From positions 1 through 24,303 of the forward strand of contig CBFCZU010000036.1 in NCBI GenBank assembly GCA_965602635.1: a DNA stretch of 24,303 nt, written 5' to 3'. Numbering within the stretch: position 1 is the first letter of the stretch; each line of letters opens with the position of its first letter. Of this stretch, positions 14,698 through 21,650 are shown piece by piece. A program made the position numbers and the translations under genes. The stretch is from CBFCZU01 sp965602635 (GTDB taxonomy: Bacteria > Planctomycetota > Phycisphaerae > SM23-33). The notes under the pieces were generated by a model. It did not search any database. It was given only the letters and a program-made list of their open reading frames with translations, and was not told the DNA's origin.

Positions 14698-16098
14698 ATG
14701 TTCACCACTGACGACACGATAGTGGCCATCAGCAGTGCGGCCGGTGGTGCGGGGCGGTCGATCGTCCGGCTTTCCGGGCCGGAGGCGCTGCGGCTTGCCG
14801 GCGGGGTCTTCTCCGAGCCGCTGGGCGAGCTGGGCGGCTTTCGCCTGGCGGGCGGGACCGTCGCCGTCGATGAGCCCTGCCCCATCCGCGCGCCGGCGCG
14901 GGCATACGTCTTCGGCGCCCCGCGGAGCTACACCCGCCAGGACGTGGCCGAGCTGCACGTGCCGGGCGAGGTGATCGCCTCGGCGGTTCACGCGGCGATG
15001 GTCGCCGGCGGCGCCAGGCCGGCGGAGGCGGGGGAGTTCACCGCCCGGGCGTTCTTCAACGGGCGGGTTGACCTGGCCCAGGCCCAGGCCGTCGCCGACG
15101 TGATCGACGCCGAGGCCGACGCCCAGCTCCGCTCGGCCGTGGGAATCATGGACGGGGCACTGGGGCGGCTTTGCCGACCGGCGGCCGAGGCGCTCACCGA
15201 GGCCCTCGCACTGACCGAGGCGAGCATCGACTTCTCCGACGAGGACATCGAGCTGGCCGGGGCGAGCGAGCTGGCGGCCGCCGCGCGCCGCGTGGCCGAC
15301 GACCTGGCAGGCGCCTTGGACAAAGCCGGCCGGTGGATGCCATCCTCGGCCGAGCCCAGAGTCGCCATCGCCGGGCGGCCAAACGCCGGCAAGAGTTCCC
15401 TGCTCAACGCCCTCTCCGGGCTCGACCGGGCGATAGTCTCGGCCATGGCCGGGACGACCCGCGACGTGCTCAGCGCGGCGGCGACCCTGGCGGGGGGGCT
15501 GGAGGTGATGCTGCTCGACGCGGCCGGGGTTGATGCCTCGCCCGACCCCCTCAGCCGGGCGGCTCACACGGCCGCACGCGAGGCAGTGGCCGCGGCAGAG
15601 GCCGTGCTGTTCGTCATCGACGCCGCCGACGGCGACCACGACGCCGACGAGGCCCTGCTGGGCGAGGTTCGCCGGCTCAACCGGCGGGCGCCGCTGCTGG
15701 TGCTGGCCAGCAAGATCGACCTGCTCGCGGGCGCGGATGCGGCCCTGGCGAGCCTGCGGCGGCGCTTCGGCGAGGACATGCTGCCTGTCAGCTCCGTCAC
15801 GGGCGCGGGGCTGGAGGAGCTGAGGGCCGCCCTGGCGGCTCAACTGGCCGACGCCTCGCCCCCCCTCGGCGGCGAGATGCTGCTTCACGACCGCCAGCGG
15901 CGGGCGATTTCGGTCTCGGCCGATTGCGCCCGCCGAGCCGGCGAGCTGCTGGCCGGGGCGGGGGCCGTTGCCGACGTCGCTGAGGTCGCCGCCGTGGAGC
16001 TGCGGGCAGCGCTCGACCACCTGTCCGAGCTGACCGGGCGGGTCGTCGCCGAGGACGTCCTGGCCGCAATCTTCGCCCGCTTCTGCGTCGGAAAGTAA
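14698..16098 (+). CDS. mnmE: tRNA uridine-5-carboxymethylaminomethyl modification GTPase MnmE (TrmE)
   Basis: A 466-aa protein. With MnmG it installs the cmnm5 group on wobble uridine 34 of certain tRNAs. The N-terminal folate-binding domain starts MFTTDDTIVAISSA and includes the conserved GEFTARAFFNGRVDLAQAQA segment. The embedded GTPase domain has G1 G226-RPNAGKS, G2 GTTRD (252-256), G3 DAAG (D274) and G4 SKID (338-341). The protein ends in the diagnostic C463-x-G-K466 (FCVGK). G3 and G4 differ from the usual DTAG and NKxD. ATG 14698 is the best start because the conserved N-terminus begins there. A -10-like TATGTT ends 9 bases upstream. It is followed by a ybaK-like gene, another tRNA-quality function. 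Confidence 0.96.
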   Translation: MFTTDDTIVAISSAAGGAGRSIVRLSGPEALRLAGGVFSEPLGELGGFRLAGGTVAVDEPCPIRAPARAYVFGAPRSYTRQDVAELHVPGEVIASAVHAAMVAGGARPAEAGEFTARAFFNGRVDLAQAQAVADVIDAEADAQLRSAVGIMDGALGRLCRPAAEALTEALALTEASIDFSDEDIELAGASELAAAARRVADDLAGALDKAGRWMPSSAEPRVAIAGRPNAGKSSLLNALSGLDRAIVSAMAGTTRDVLSAAATLAGGLEVMLLDAAGVDASPDPLSRAAHTAAREAVAAAEAVLFVIDAADGDHDADEALLGEVRRLNRRAPLLVLASKIDLLAGADAALASLRRRFGEDMLPVSSVTGAGLEELRAALAAQLADASPPLGGEMLLHDRQRRAISVSADCARRAGELLAGAGAVADVAEVAAVELRAALDHLSELTGRVVAEDVLAAIFARFCVGK

Positions 16099-16169
16099 TG
16101 CCCGCGCCGGGGCGAAATACTGCCCGCCCGGCCGCTCGCGAAGCGTAGAATATGATTGACGCTGGCGCT

Positions 16170-16199
16170 GCCGGCGCGGTGGGATAGCGCCGCGCCGGC
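16170..16199 (+). promoter_or_regulatory. Strong hairpin between mnmE and the ybaK-like gene
   Basis: GCCGGCGCGG (16170-16179) pairs perfectly with CCGCGCCGGC (16190-16199) around a 10-base loop, 52 bases before the ATG at 16252. It could partly terminate mnmE transcription or stabilise the downstream mRNA. TAGAAT at 16146-16151 might be a -10 box. Confidence 0.5.
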
Positions 16200-16251
16200 G
16201 GACACTGCGGCCAGGCCGCTCATTTCCGGACTCTTGAAAGGGGCAGGGACG

Positions 16252-16710
16252 ATGGAGATCGAAAAGGTTCTTCGCGAAGCGGGCGTCAAATTCACCAGGC
16301 GCGAGCATCCGGTGGCCTACACCGCCCAGGAACTCGCCGCCGAGGAGCACGTCAGCGGCGACGACGTGGCCAAGCCCGTGCTCGTGAACGCGGGCGAGAA
16401 GAACGTCATGTGCGTCCTGCCGGCAAGCTGCAAGATCGACCTGGGCAAGCTCGCCAAGGCGCTCAAGGTCAAGAGCTGCCGGCTGATCGGCGAGGGCGAC
16501 ATGGCGAAGCTCTTCCCGGACGTGGAGGTCGGCGCCGAGCCGCCGTTCGGGAAGTTCTACGGCCTGGAGACGCTGGTGGACAGGCGCCTGGCCGAGCGCG
16601 CGACGATCACCTTCACCGCCGGCTCGCACCGCAGCGCGATCCAGATAGACTACGCCGACTACGCCCGCCTGGCCGAGCCGGGCGAGGCCGACTTCGCGGT
16701 ACACCTCTAG
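16252..16710 (+). CDS. YbaK/EbsC (ProX-like) aminoacyl-tRNA deacylase
   Basis: A 152-aa protein, the usual length for the stand-alone YbaK/ProX domain that hydrolyses mischarged aminoacyl-tRNA. Family features include EHPVAYTAQELA near the N-terminus, the conserved lysine in DDVAKPVLV, PASCKIDLGKLAKAL, and the late GKFYGLETLVDRRL ... TFTAGSHRSAIQI block. ATG 16252 follows a purine-rich GGGGCAGGGACG; the longer in-frame extension to 16156 overlaps the hairpin and is unlikely. It follows mnmE on the same strand. Which mischarged tRNA it edits cannot be read from the sequence. Confidence 0.9.
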   Translation: MEIEKVLREAGVKFTRREHPVAYTAQELAAEEHVSGDDVAKPVLVNAGEKNVMCVLPASCKIDLGKLAKALKVKSCRLIGEGDMAKLFPDVEVGAEPPFGKFYGLETLVDRRLAERATITFTAGSHRSAIQIDYADYARLAEPGEADFAVHL

Positions 16711-16754
16711 CGCTTCGGAGGCGTCGGACGGACCCGCCCGCCGAGGCCTGTGGG

Positions 16755-16973
16755 ATGGAGATCATGTCTGGAGACAGGTACGTCCTTGACTGCCCCAAGT
16801 GCGGGCGCGTGGAGGGCTTCGCCCCGGGCGACGACGACTACGATGAGGGCGGCGCCGAGGCGGAGGCCGTTATCGACGTGGAGGTCATCCACACTGCCGA
16901 CGGCCCGGCCACGCGAGTCCGATGCCCCGTCTGCGGGCTGTGGCTCCGCCCGGACCGAGCCCGCCCCGTCTGA
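16755..16973 (+). CDS. Small acidic protein with two CxxC motifs (zinc-ribbon-like), 72 aa
   Basis: Starts at ATG 16755 (or 16764, preceded by GGAG at short spacing) and ends at TGA 16973. Two knuckles, C13-P-K-C16 and C57-P-V-C60, flank an acidic middle (PGDDDYDEGGAEAEA), which is a typical small zinc-ribbon layout. There is no signal peptide. It lies 44 bases after the ybaK-like gene on the same strand and may share its transcript. I do not recognise a family; a zinc-binding accessory protein is the most that can be said. Confidence 0.6.
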   Translation: MEIMSGDRYVLDCPKCGRVEGFAPGDDDYDEGGAEAEAVIDVEVIHTADGPATRVRCPVCGLWLRPDRARPV

Positions 16974-16993
16974 GGGGGCTCCCCGCGGCCGCG

Positions 16994-17803
16994 CTACTGC
17001 TCCCGCCGCGGAAACGCCTTGGGGTGGCAGCCCTTCCAGAACCGCAGCGCCCGCTCAGGCCTGCGGTGGTGGCCCCCGCTGATCGACTTGATGCTCGCCC
17101 CCTTGCAGTCGTTGTAACGGAAGAACTGGTACGCCGCCCACGACTGACGGGCGATCAGGTTCCACTTGCTGTAGATGGGCATGATCCCCGTCTTGGAGAA
17201 GAAGATGAGAATGGACATCGCCCGGAGCTTGTCGGTGACGGGGATGCTCTCGATGATCTTCATGTCGGCGTTGCACGCCCGCGCCACCAGCACGCTGAAG
17301 CGGTCGGGGTTCCGCATGGCGATGTAGTAGAGCGGGTATCCCCCGGCCGAGAAGCCCGTGATCATCACGGCCTTGTCGTTGATCTTGTAGCGCTTCATTA
17401 CCTCGTCCATGGCCGCCAGCACGCGCTTCTCGTCCTTGGCCAGCGCCGCCAGACGCAGCGGGCGGATGATAGGCAGGATCCCCTGGGGGCTCTTCAGTTT
17501 CGGCGAGAGCACCACGAAGCAGTGCTCCTCGGCCAGGGCCTTCCACTCGCGGACCTGGGCGCGGGCGCTGTCGAAACCGTGGGTGCCGTGCAGCGTCACC
17601 AACATCGGCATGGCCCCAAGCTCGGCGTGGTCGGAAGGGACGTACAGGTAATACTCGCAGCCGGTCCCCGACTCGCGGCACTTCATCTCCGGCACCGGGG
17701 TGTCCTGGGGCTGGGTGACCGGGCAGCCCGCGCAGGCCGCCGCCAGCACGCCCAGCAGCACGCCCAGCACGGCCCTCGGCTTGTCGGGCGGGGAGGGTAT
17801 CAT
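16994..17803 (-). CDS. Alpha/beta-hydrolase lipoprotein (PHB depolymerase/esterase-like)
   Basis: A 269-aa protein from the ATG at 17803; the longer frame to 17875 lacks a ribosome site. Residues 11-27 are a hydrophobic signal with cysteines at 24 and 27 (LAAACAGC), suggesting a lipoprotein although the lipobox is not canonical. The hydrolase core has MLVTLHG (oxyanion region), nucleophile elbow G-F-S152-A-G and a late SGGHH (H245/H246) as the likely catalytic histidine. This layout matches the PHB depolymerase/feruloyl esterase-like branch of alpha/beta hydrolases. TATAGT lies 10 bases before the ATG and no Shine-Dalgarno sequence is present, so the mRNA may be leaderless. Substrate unknown. 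It is divergent from the c-di-GMP gene. Confidence 0.85.
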   Translation of the reverse strand: MIPSPPDKPRAVLGVLLGVLAAACAGCPVTQPQDTPVPEMKCRESGTGCEYYLYVPSDHAELGAMPMLVTLHGTHGFDSARAQVREWKALAEEHCFVVLSPKLKSPQGILPIIRPLRLAALAKDEKRVLAAMDEVMKRYKINDKAVMITGFSAGGYPLYYIAMRNPDRFSVLVARACNADMKIIESIPVTDKLRAMSILIFFSKTGIMPIYSKWNLIARQSWAAYQFFRYNDCKGASIKSISGGHHRRPERALRFWKGCHPKAFPRREQ

Positions 17804-17813
17804 CTCTGCAGAT

Positions 17814-17819
17814 ACTATA
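17814..17819 (-). promoter_or_regulatory. Candidate -10 box for a leaderless hydrolase transcript
   Basis: TATAGT on the minus strand ends 10 bases before the ATG at 17803. No convincing -35 is seen. Confidence 0.35.
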
Positions 17820-17836
17820 TCAGGAAAGCCCGCCCT

Positions 17837-17954
17837 GGGGTATTCCCTGGTCCCCCCGGCCAAACGTACGCCCAAAAGCCGAAGCGGCGCAGCCGGTTAT
17901 GTGACCGGCAATTTCCCCGGGAACACTGATTGCTGCCAAAGCCGCGGGCTTTTT
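17837..17954 (+). promoter_or_regulatory. Structured leader with terminator-like hairpin before the c-di-GMP gene
   Basis: In order: GGGG/CCCC pairing around 17837-17856; GCCG-AAG-CGGC (17878-17888); GCCGGT-TATGTG-ACCGGC (17892-17909); then AAAGCC-GCG-GGCTTT (17938-17952), whose 3' arm runs into five T (17950-17954), as in an attenuator. The coding start is 61 bases later. This may be a riboswitch-type leader, but no known class is recognised with confidence. Confidence 0.4.
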
Positions 17955-18014
17955 CGGCCGAATTGCTTCTGTGTAGGCGCGGGCCGGCATGGGTGCGGCG
18001 GTGGGCGCAGAACG

Positions 18015-20147
18015 ATGAGAGACTTGAGGGCAGACCCCGTCGTGTCGGCAACTGGACAGCCCGACAGGGTGTTGACCGTTCAGGACACCGACACCGTCCA
18101 CGAGGCCGCCGAACAGATGCGCGACTGGAACGTGGGCGCCCTGGTCGTCACAGACGAGCACTCCAAGGTTGTCGGCATCACCACCGAGCGCGACCTGCTC
18201 AACCGCGTGCTGGCCGCCCACCAAGACCCGCGCAGCGTCCTCGTCAAGGAGGTCATGACCAGCGACGTCGCCACCTGCGGGCCGAACATGTCCCTCACCC
18301 GGGCGCAGGAAATCATGATGTCCCGCCAGATCCGCCACCTGCCACTGGTGGATGCCGAGGGCAAGGCGGTGGGCATGATCTCCAGCCGGGACATCATGGC
18401 CCACCAGGTCCAGGCCGACCGCGCCATGAGGGCCGCCGCCGAGCAGGTGGCCATGCTCTCCACCGGGCTCAAGAGCCTCGACTTCGAGGAGGTCGTCAAC
18501 CTGGTCACGCGCGAGGTGCCCAAGCTCTTCCACGCCAAGCAGGGCATCCTGTTCTTCCCCGCCGACGACGGCGCGGAAGGCCCGCTGCTCCTGGCCAGCC
18601 GCTCCAAGTGCCCCTGTCCGGACGAGGACATCATCGCCAGGGAGGACGTGAAGGAGGCCCTCCAGTCCGGGCGCGTCCATTACGGAGACGCCTCGGAGCT
18701 CTGCGGGCCGGTCCGCGACGATTCGTCGCACGTGCTGATTCCGCTGGACGTTCACGGGCTGAGCCGGTCGCGGGGGGTAAATCTGACCTCGCGCGGCGTG
18801 CTCTGCATGTGCGGCATGGAGGGGTCCAGCGAGGACATGCAGAAGCTCATCCGCTACAAGGGCGCCCTGGTCCGCGAGGTGCTCAACTCCAACCTGACCA
18901 ACGCCAAGCTCTACCAGAACGCCAGGCAGGACGCCCTGACCGACGCCCTGACGGCGGTGGGGTCGCGACGGCTCTTTGAGGAGAGGCTCGAGTCCGAGCT
19001 GGCCCGCTGCCAGCGCTACAAGCGCCCGCTGTCGCTGGTGATGGTTGACATCGACGACTTCAAGTCCATCAACGACAGCCTCGGGCACATCGCCGGCGAC
19101 GACGCACTGTGCGCGTTCGCCGAGCTGCTCCGCCTGGAGACGCGAACCAGCGACGTGCTCGCCCGCTTCGGCGGAGACGAGTTCGTGCTGCTGATGCCCG
19201 AGACGGACCTGGGCGGCGCGGTGACCATTGCCGACAGGATACGGGCGGCCACCGAAGAGCTGGACATCTCCGAAGGCGTGCACATGACGACAAGCTGCGG
19301 CGTGGCCCAGTTCCTGCCGGACTCCGAGCTGACCGGCAAGACCTTCGTTCGCCACGCCGACCTGGCGCTGTACGAGGCCAAGAAGGCCGGCCGGAACCGC
19401 GTCGAAGTCTGGGAGCGCGTCGCCGGCAGGCTCACACCCGAAGGCTTCGTCGAGACCGAGAAGGTCACCCAGCTTCAGCGCCGCATGGACGACATGTCCG
19501 CCCGCTCGAAGGAAATGTTCGTCCAGAGCATCTGGGGCCTCATCCAGGCCCTCGAGGCCAGGGACAAGTACACCCGCAGCCACTCCGAGAACGTCATGCG
19601 CTACGCCGTCGGCATAGCCGAGACGCTCGGCATCGATGGCGAGGAGGTTGACGTCATACGCCGGGCGGCCATGATCCACGACATCGGAAAGATCGGCGTG
19701 CCCGACCACATCCTCCGCAAGCCCGGCAAGCTCACCGACGAGGAGCGCCAGACCATGCAGCAGCACCCGCTCATCGCGGTGGCCATACTCAGGCGGATGC
19801 AGTTCCTCGGGCGGGAGCTGCCCATCGTCCGGGCCCACCACGAGCGCTGGGACGGCACCGGCTACCCCGACGGCATCGCCGCGGCCGCCGTGCCCCGGGG
19901 CGCCCGCGTGCTGGCGGTGGCCGACGCCTTCGACGCCGTCACCTCCGACCGGCTCTACCGCAAGGCCAGGCCGGTCAGCAGGGCACTGGAGATCCTCCAG
20001 GAGTGCTCCGGCTCGCAGTTCGACCCGGAGGTCGCCACGGCCATGGCCGCCTGGGTCCAGCAGGTCGCCACAGAACTCGACAAGCCCGGCCGCGTCACCG
20101 CACAGGACCTGCTCGACTCCCAGAAGGCCCCCGTCGTCGCCGCCTGA
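18015..20147 (+). CDS. CBS-CBS-GAF-GGDEF-HD-GYP cyclic-di-GMP signalling protein
   Basis: A 710-aa cytoplasmic protein with no membrane segment. Two CBS domains (about 10-130, with VVGITTERDLL and AVGMISSRDIM) probably bind adenine nucleotides. A GAF-like region (about 145-300) follows. The GGDEF diguanylate cyclase domain has an intact G386-GDEF390 and the inhibitory I-site R377-x-x-D380 exactly five residues before it. The HD-GYP phosphodiesterase domain has H555-D556-I-G-K and H608-H-E-R-W-D-G-T-G-Y-P618. Both synthesis and degradation motifs look intact, so the direction may depend on the CBS/GAF input. ATG 18015 begins the first CBS region; no ribosome site is obvious. The last 169 bases are duplicated at 21426-21594. 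Confidence 0.95.
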   Translation: MRDLRADPVVSATGQPDRVLTVQDTDTVHEAAEQMRDWNVGALVVTDEHSKVVGITTERDLLNRVLAAHQDPRSVLVKEVMTSDVATCGPNMSLTRAQEIMMSRQIRHLPLVDAEGKAVGMISSRDIMAHQVQADRAMRAAAEQVAMLSTGLKSLDFEEVVNLVTREVPKLFHAKQGILFFPADDGAEGPLLLASRSKCPCPDEDIIAREDVKEALQSGRVHYGDASELCGPVRDDSSHVLIPLDVHGLSRSRGVNLTSRGVLCMCGMEGSSEDMQKLIRYKGALVREVLNSNLTNAKLYQNARQDALTDALTAVGSRRLFEERLESELARCQRYKRPLSLVMVDIDDFKSINDSLGHIAGDDALCAFAELLRLETRTSDVLARFGGDEFVLLMPETDLGGAVTIADRIRAATEELDISEGVHMTTSCGVAQFLPDSELTGKTFVRHADLALYEAKKAGRNRVEVWERVAGRLTPEGFVETEKVTQLQRRMDDMSARSKEMFVQSIWGLIQALEARDKYTRSHSENVMRYAVGIAETLGIDGEEVDVIRRAAMIHDIGKIGVPDHILRKPGKLTDEERQTMQQHPLIAVAILRRMQFLGRELPIVRAHHERWDGTGYPDGIAAAAVPRGARVLAVADAFDAVTSDRLYRKARPVSRALEILQECSGSQFDPEVATAMAAWVQQVATELDKPGRVTAQDLLDSQKAPVVAA
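19979..20147 (+). repeat. Direct repeat copy A (3' end of the c-di-GMP gene)
   Basis: 169 bases ending exactly at the stop codon; aligned by eye without gaps to 21426-21594 with six mismatches. Sequence after the stop differs between the copies. The following 20148-20386 stretch has no recognisable gene. Confidence 0.9.
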
Positions 20148-20386
20148 CGGTCCGCAAAGACGCCCCCTACGGCCCGCTGGCCGGCGAACTCCGCCTGGAA
20201 TTCACCGGGCAAGACGACTACTCCCGGCGACCGCACCAAGGCTAACTGACGCGACGGCCTTCCGCAGGAGCGCGCAGGCTTGGCCGGCACGAGTCACGGG
20301 CAGGACGCCGCGGGCCAATGCCCGACAGATCGCCTGCCCACGCCCGCCAAGCCCCATCATTTCGCGCCGCCAACGGCGTCGTTGTA

Positions 20387-21016
20387 TCAGCGCCGGCGCC
20401 TGCGGAGAAGGCCCAGGCAGGCGCCAATGCCCAGGAGCGACACGCTAAGAGGCTCGGGCACCATGTAGGTCCGGAAGGCCGCATCCGAGTCGGGCGTCAG
20501 GTCATTCGGGTCCAGCAGTTGCCAGCCGACGAACGGCTTTTTCGACCAGAAGGCACCAGCAGCGTAAGGATCGTTGTGCCACTCAACGGACCAGCACCAT
20601 GTCGGCGTGGTCTGGAAGTCCGGATCGTCGTTGGAGACCACGATGCCGTAGAGTGTTCCGGCGTTCAGCACGAGGTTCTCACCCAGGAAGTCGACCGAGT
20701 TCCAGCCCACGGTCCAGGACACCACATCCAACACCTCGCCCAGCACGCCTCCGCTGGGGACGCCGCCGATGGTCTCGACGATGGCGACGTCGGTGGGGTA
20801 GGTGACATCGAACCCAAAGCCGTCGCTGACCAGCAGATCCACGTGGTCCAACTGCTGGGTGATCGAAGGCTTGAAGGTCTGCCCCAGCGTGTTAGTGTCG
20901 TGGACTGCCGCCCCTCCGCTGGTCTGCTCCTGGCTCTGGTCCAGCACGCCCCCGCCAAGCGCGGGCGTTGCCGCCAATAGCATGGCCATGGCGAAAGCTG
21001 CGACTGATCTACCCAT
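20387..21016 (-). CDS. Second PEP-CTERM exported protein
   Basis: A 209-aa protein. ATG 21016 has AGGAGG 8 bases upstream and starts a signal peptide MGRSVAAFAMAMLLAATPALGG. The mature part begins GVLDQSQEQTSGG and contains LGQTFKPSITQQLDHVDLLV, a pattern of exported choice-of-anchor beta-sandwich proteins (T-F...L..V.L). The C-terminus is a PEP-CTERM signal: VPEP, hydrophobic LSVSLLGIGACLGLL, basic RRRRR. It is probably exported and sorted by an exosortase encoded elsewhere. The promoter lies about 300 bases upstream, leaving an unusually long leader. The gene is enclosed between two copies of a 169-base direct repeat. Confidence 0.9.
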   Translation of the reverse strand: MGRSVAAFAMAMLLAATPALGGGVLDQSQEQTSGGAAVHDTNTLGQTFKPSITQQLDHVDLLVSDGFGFDVTYPTDVAIVETIGGVPSGGVLGEVLDVVSWTVGWNSVDFLGENLVLNAGTLYGIVVSNDDPDFQTTPTWCWSVEWHNDPYAAGAFWSKKPFVGWQLLDPNDLTPDSDAAFRTYMVPEPLSVSLLGIGACLGLLRRRRR

Positions 21017-21321
21017 TTGCTCGCCCTCCTGCGTAAGGTGACGTTTTCCGGTGGACGCGCGTCCACCTTCATGTTCCTAGCTCCGTCTTGCCCACCAGTG
21101 CGCGCGGACGGCGCGAGCACTCACCGTGCCAGGCGTCCCGCGACTCGGCTACCGGGCGGCTGCGCCCAGGCCGGCAGAGCCGGCGGGCAAATCCGCTTCT
21201 GCCTCTCAAGGGAAATGGTTCTGCCACTCCCTCAAGCAAGCCAAGACAAACCACTGAGCGCTTGAGCGGAGCGACCCTCAGCAAGGCGTGACCTAGAACT
21301 GAGCCTCCTTACGACCTCGAC
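21017..21321 (-). promoter_or_regulatory. Long 5' leader of the second PEP-CTERM gene
   Basis: About 300 bases between the predicted promoter and the ATG contain no gene. It holds a perfect 18-bp palindrome at 21050-21067 (GGTGGACGC/GCGTCCACC) and a hairpin GCCGGC-AGA-GCCGGC at 21170-21184. Either may be a protein-binding site or RNA structure. Confidence 0.5.
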
Positions 21322-21349
21322 ATACTACCGCGCATCGCGCTTTTGTCAA
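21322..21349 (-). promoter_or_regulatory. Near-consensus sigma-70 promoter of the second PEP-CTERM gene
   Basis: Read on the minus strand: TTGACA (21349-21344), 16-base spacer, TAGTAT (21327-21322). Same box and spacing type as at 13555-13582 and 8014-8041. Confidence 0.65.
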
Positions 21350-21425
21350 GGCTCCAAGTCATTTACAGACAGTGCCATGCCAGCCAGAGCATCCGGGCCG
21401 GGCGCAGGCGAGTCGGGCAGATCCC

Positions 21426-21594
21426 CAGGGCACTGGAGATCCTCCAGGAGTGCTCCGGCTCGCAGTTCGACCCGGAGGTCGCCGCGGCCATGGCCGCCTG
21501 GGTCCGGCAGGTAGCCACAGAACTCAACAAGCCCGGCCGCGTCACCGCACAGGACCTGCTCGATTCGCAGAAGGCCCCCGTCGTCGCCGCCTGA
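21426..21594 (+). pseudogene. Duplicated 3' fragment of the c-di-GMP gene (copy B)
   Basis: The 55 codons plus stop match the C-terminal end of the 18015-20147 product (RALEILQECSGSQ ... QKAPVVAA). There are six base differences and no gaps: three silent and three that change residues (T to A, Q to R, D to N). Upstream in the same frame the sequence to 21343 is unrelated and no HD-GYP domain precedes it. It is a fragment, not a working gene, and marks a local duplication. Confidence 0.88.
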
Positions 21595-21610
21595 AACTAA
21601 AACACCTCAA

Positions 21611-21650
21611 CGCAGAGGACGCAGAGTCAAGTCGAGTCGAGAACGCAGAG
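21611..21650. repeat. CGCAGAG short repeats
   Basis: CGCAGAG occurs at 21611-21617, 21620-21626 and 21644-21650, the first two separated by GA. This type of purine-rich repeat is common between genes in planctomycete-like genomes (recollection, not checked). It sits at the left edge of the restriction-modification module. Confidence 0.55.

Noticed and set aside
14518..16704. Long minus-strand frame of 728 codons across mnmE and the ybaK-like gene
   Set aside because: It is the complement of two clearly recognised genes; no motif in the frame itself.
17837..17954. Naming the leader a c-di-GMP-I riboswitch
   Set aside because: The conserved core of that class could not be matched; only generic hairpins and a terminator-like stem are certain.
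17820..19841. Long minus-strand frame of 673 codons opposite the c-di-GMP gene
   Set aside because: A shadow of a gene whose CBS, GGDEF and HD-GYP motifs are unmistakable on the plus strand.
20003..20245. Alternate-frame plus-strand ORF running past the c-di-GMP stop
   Set aside because: The first half is an off-frame shadow of the HD-GYP C-terminus; the tail after 20148 has no start or recognisable motif.
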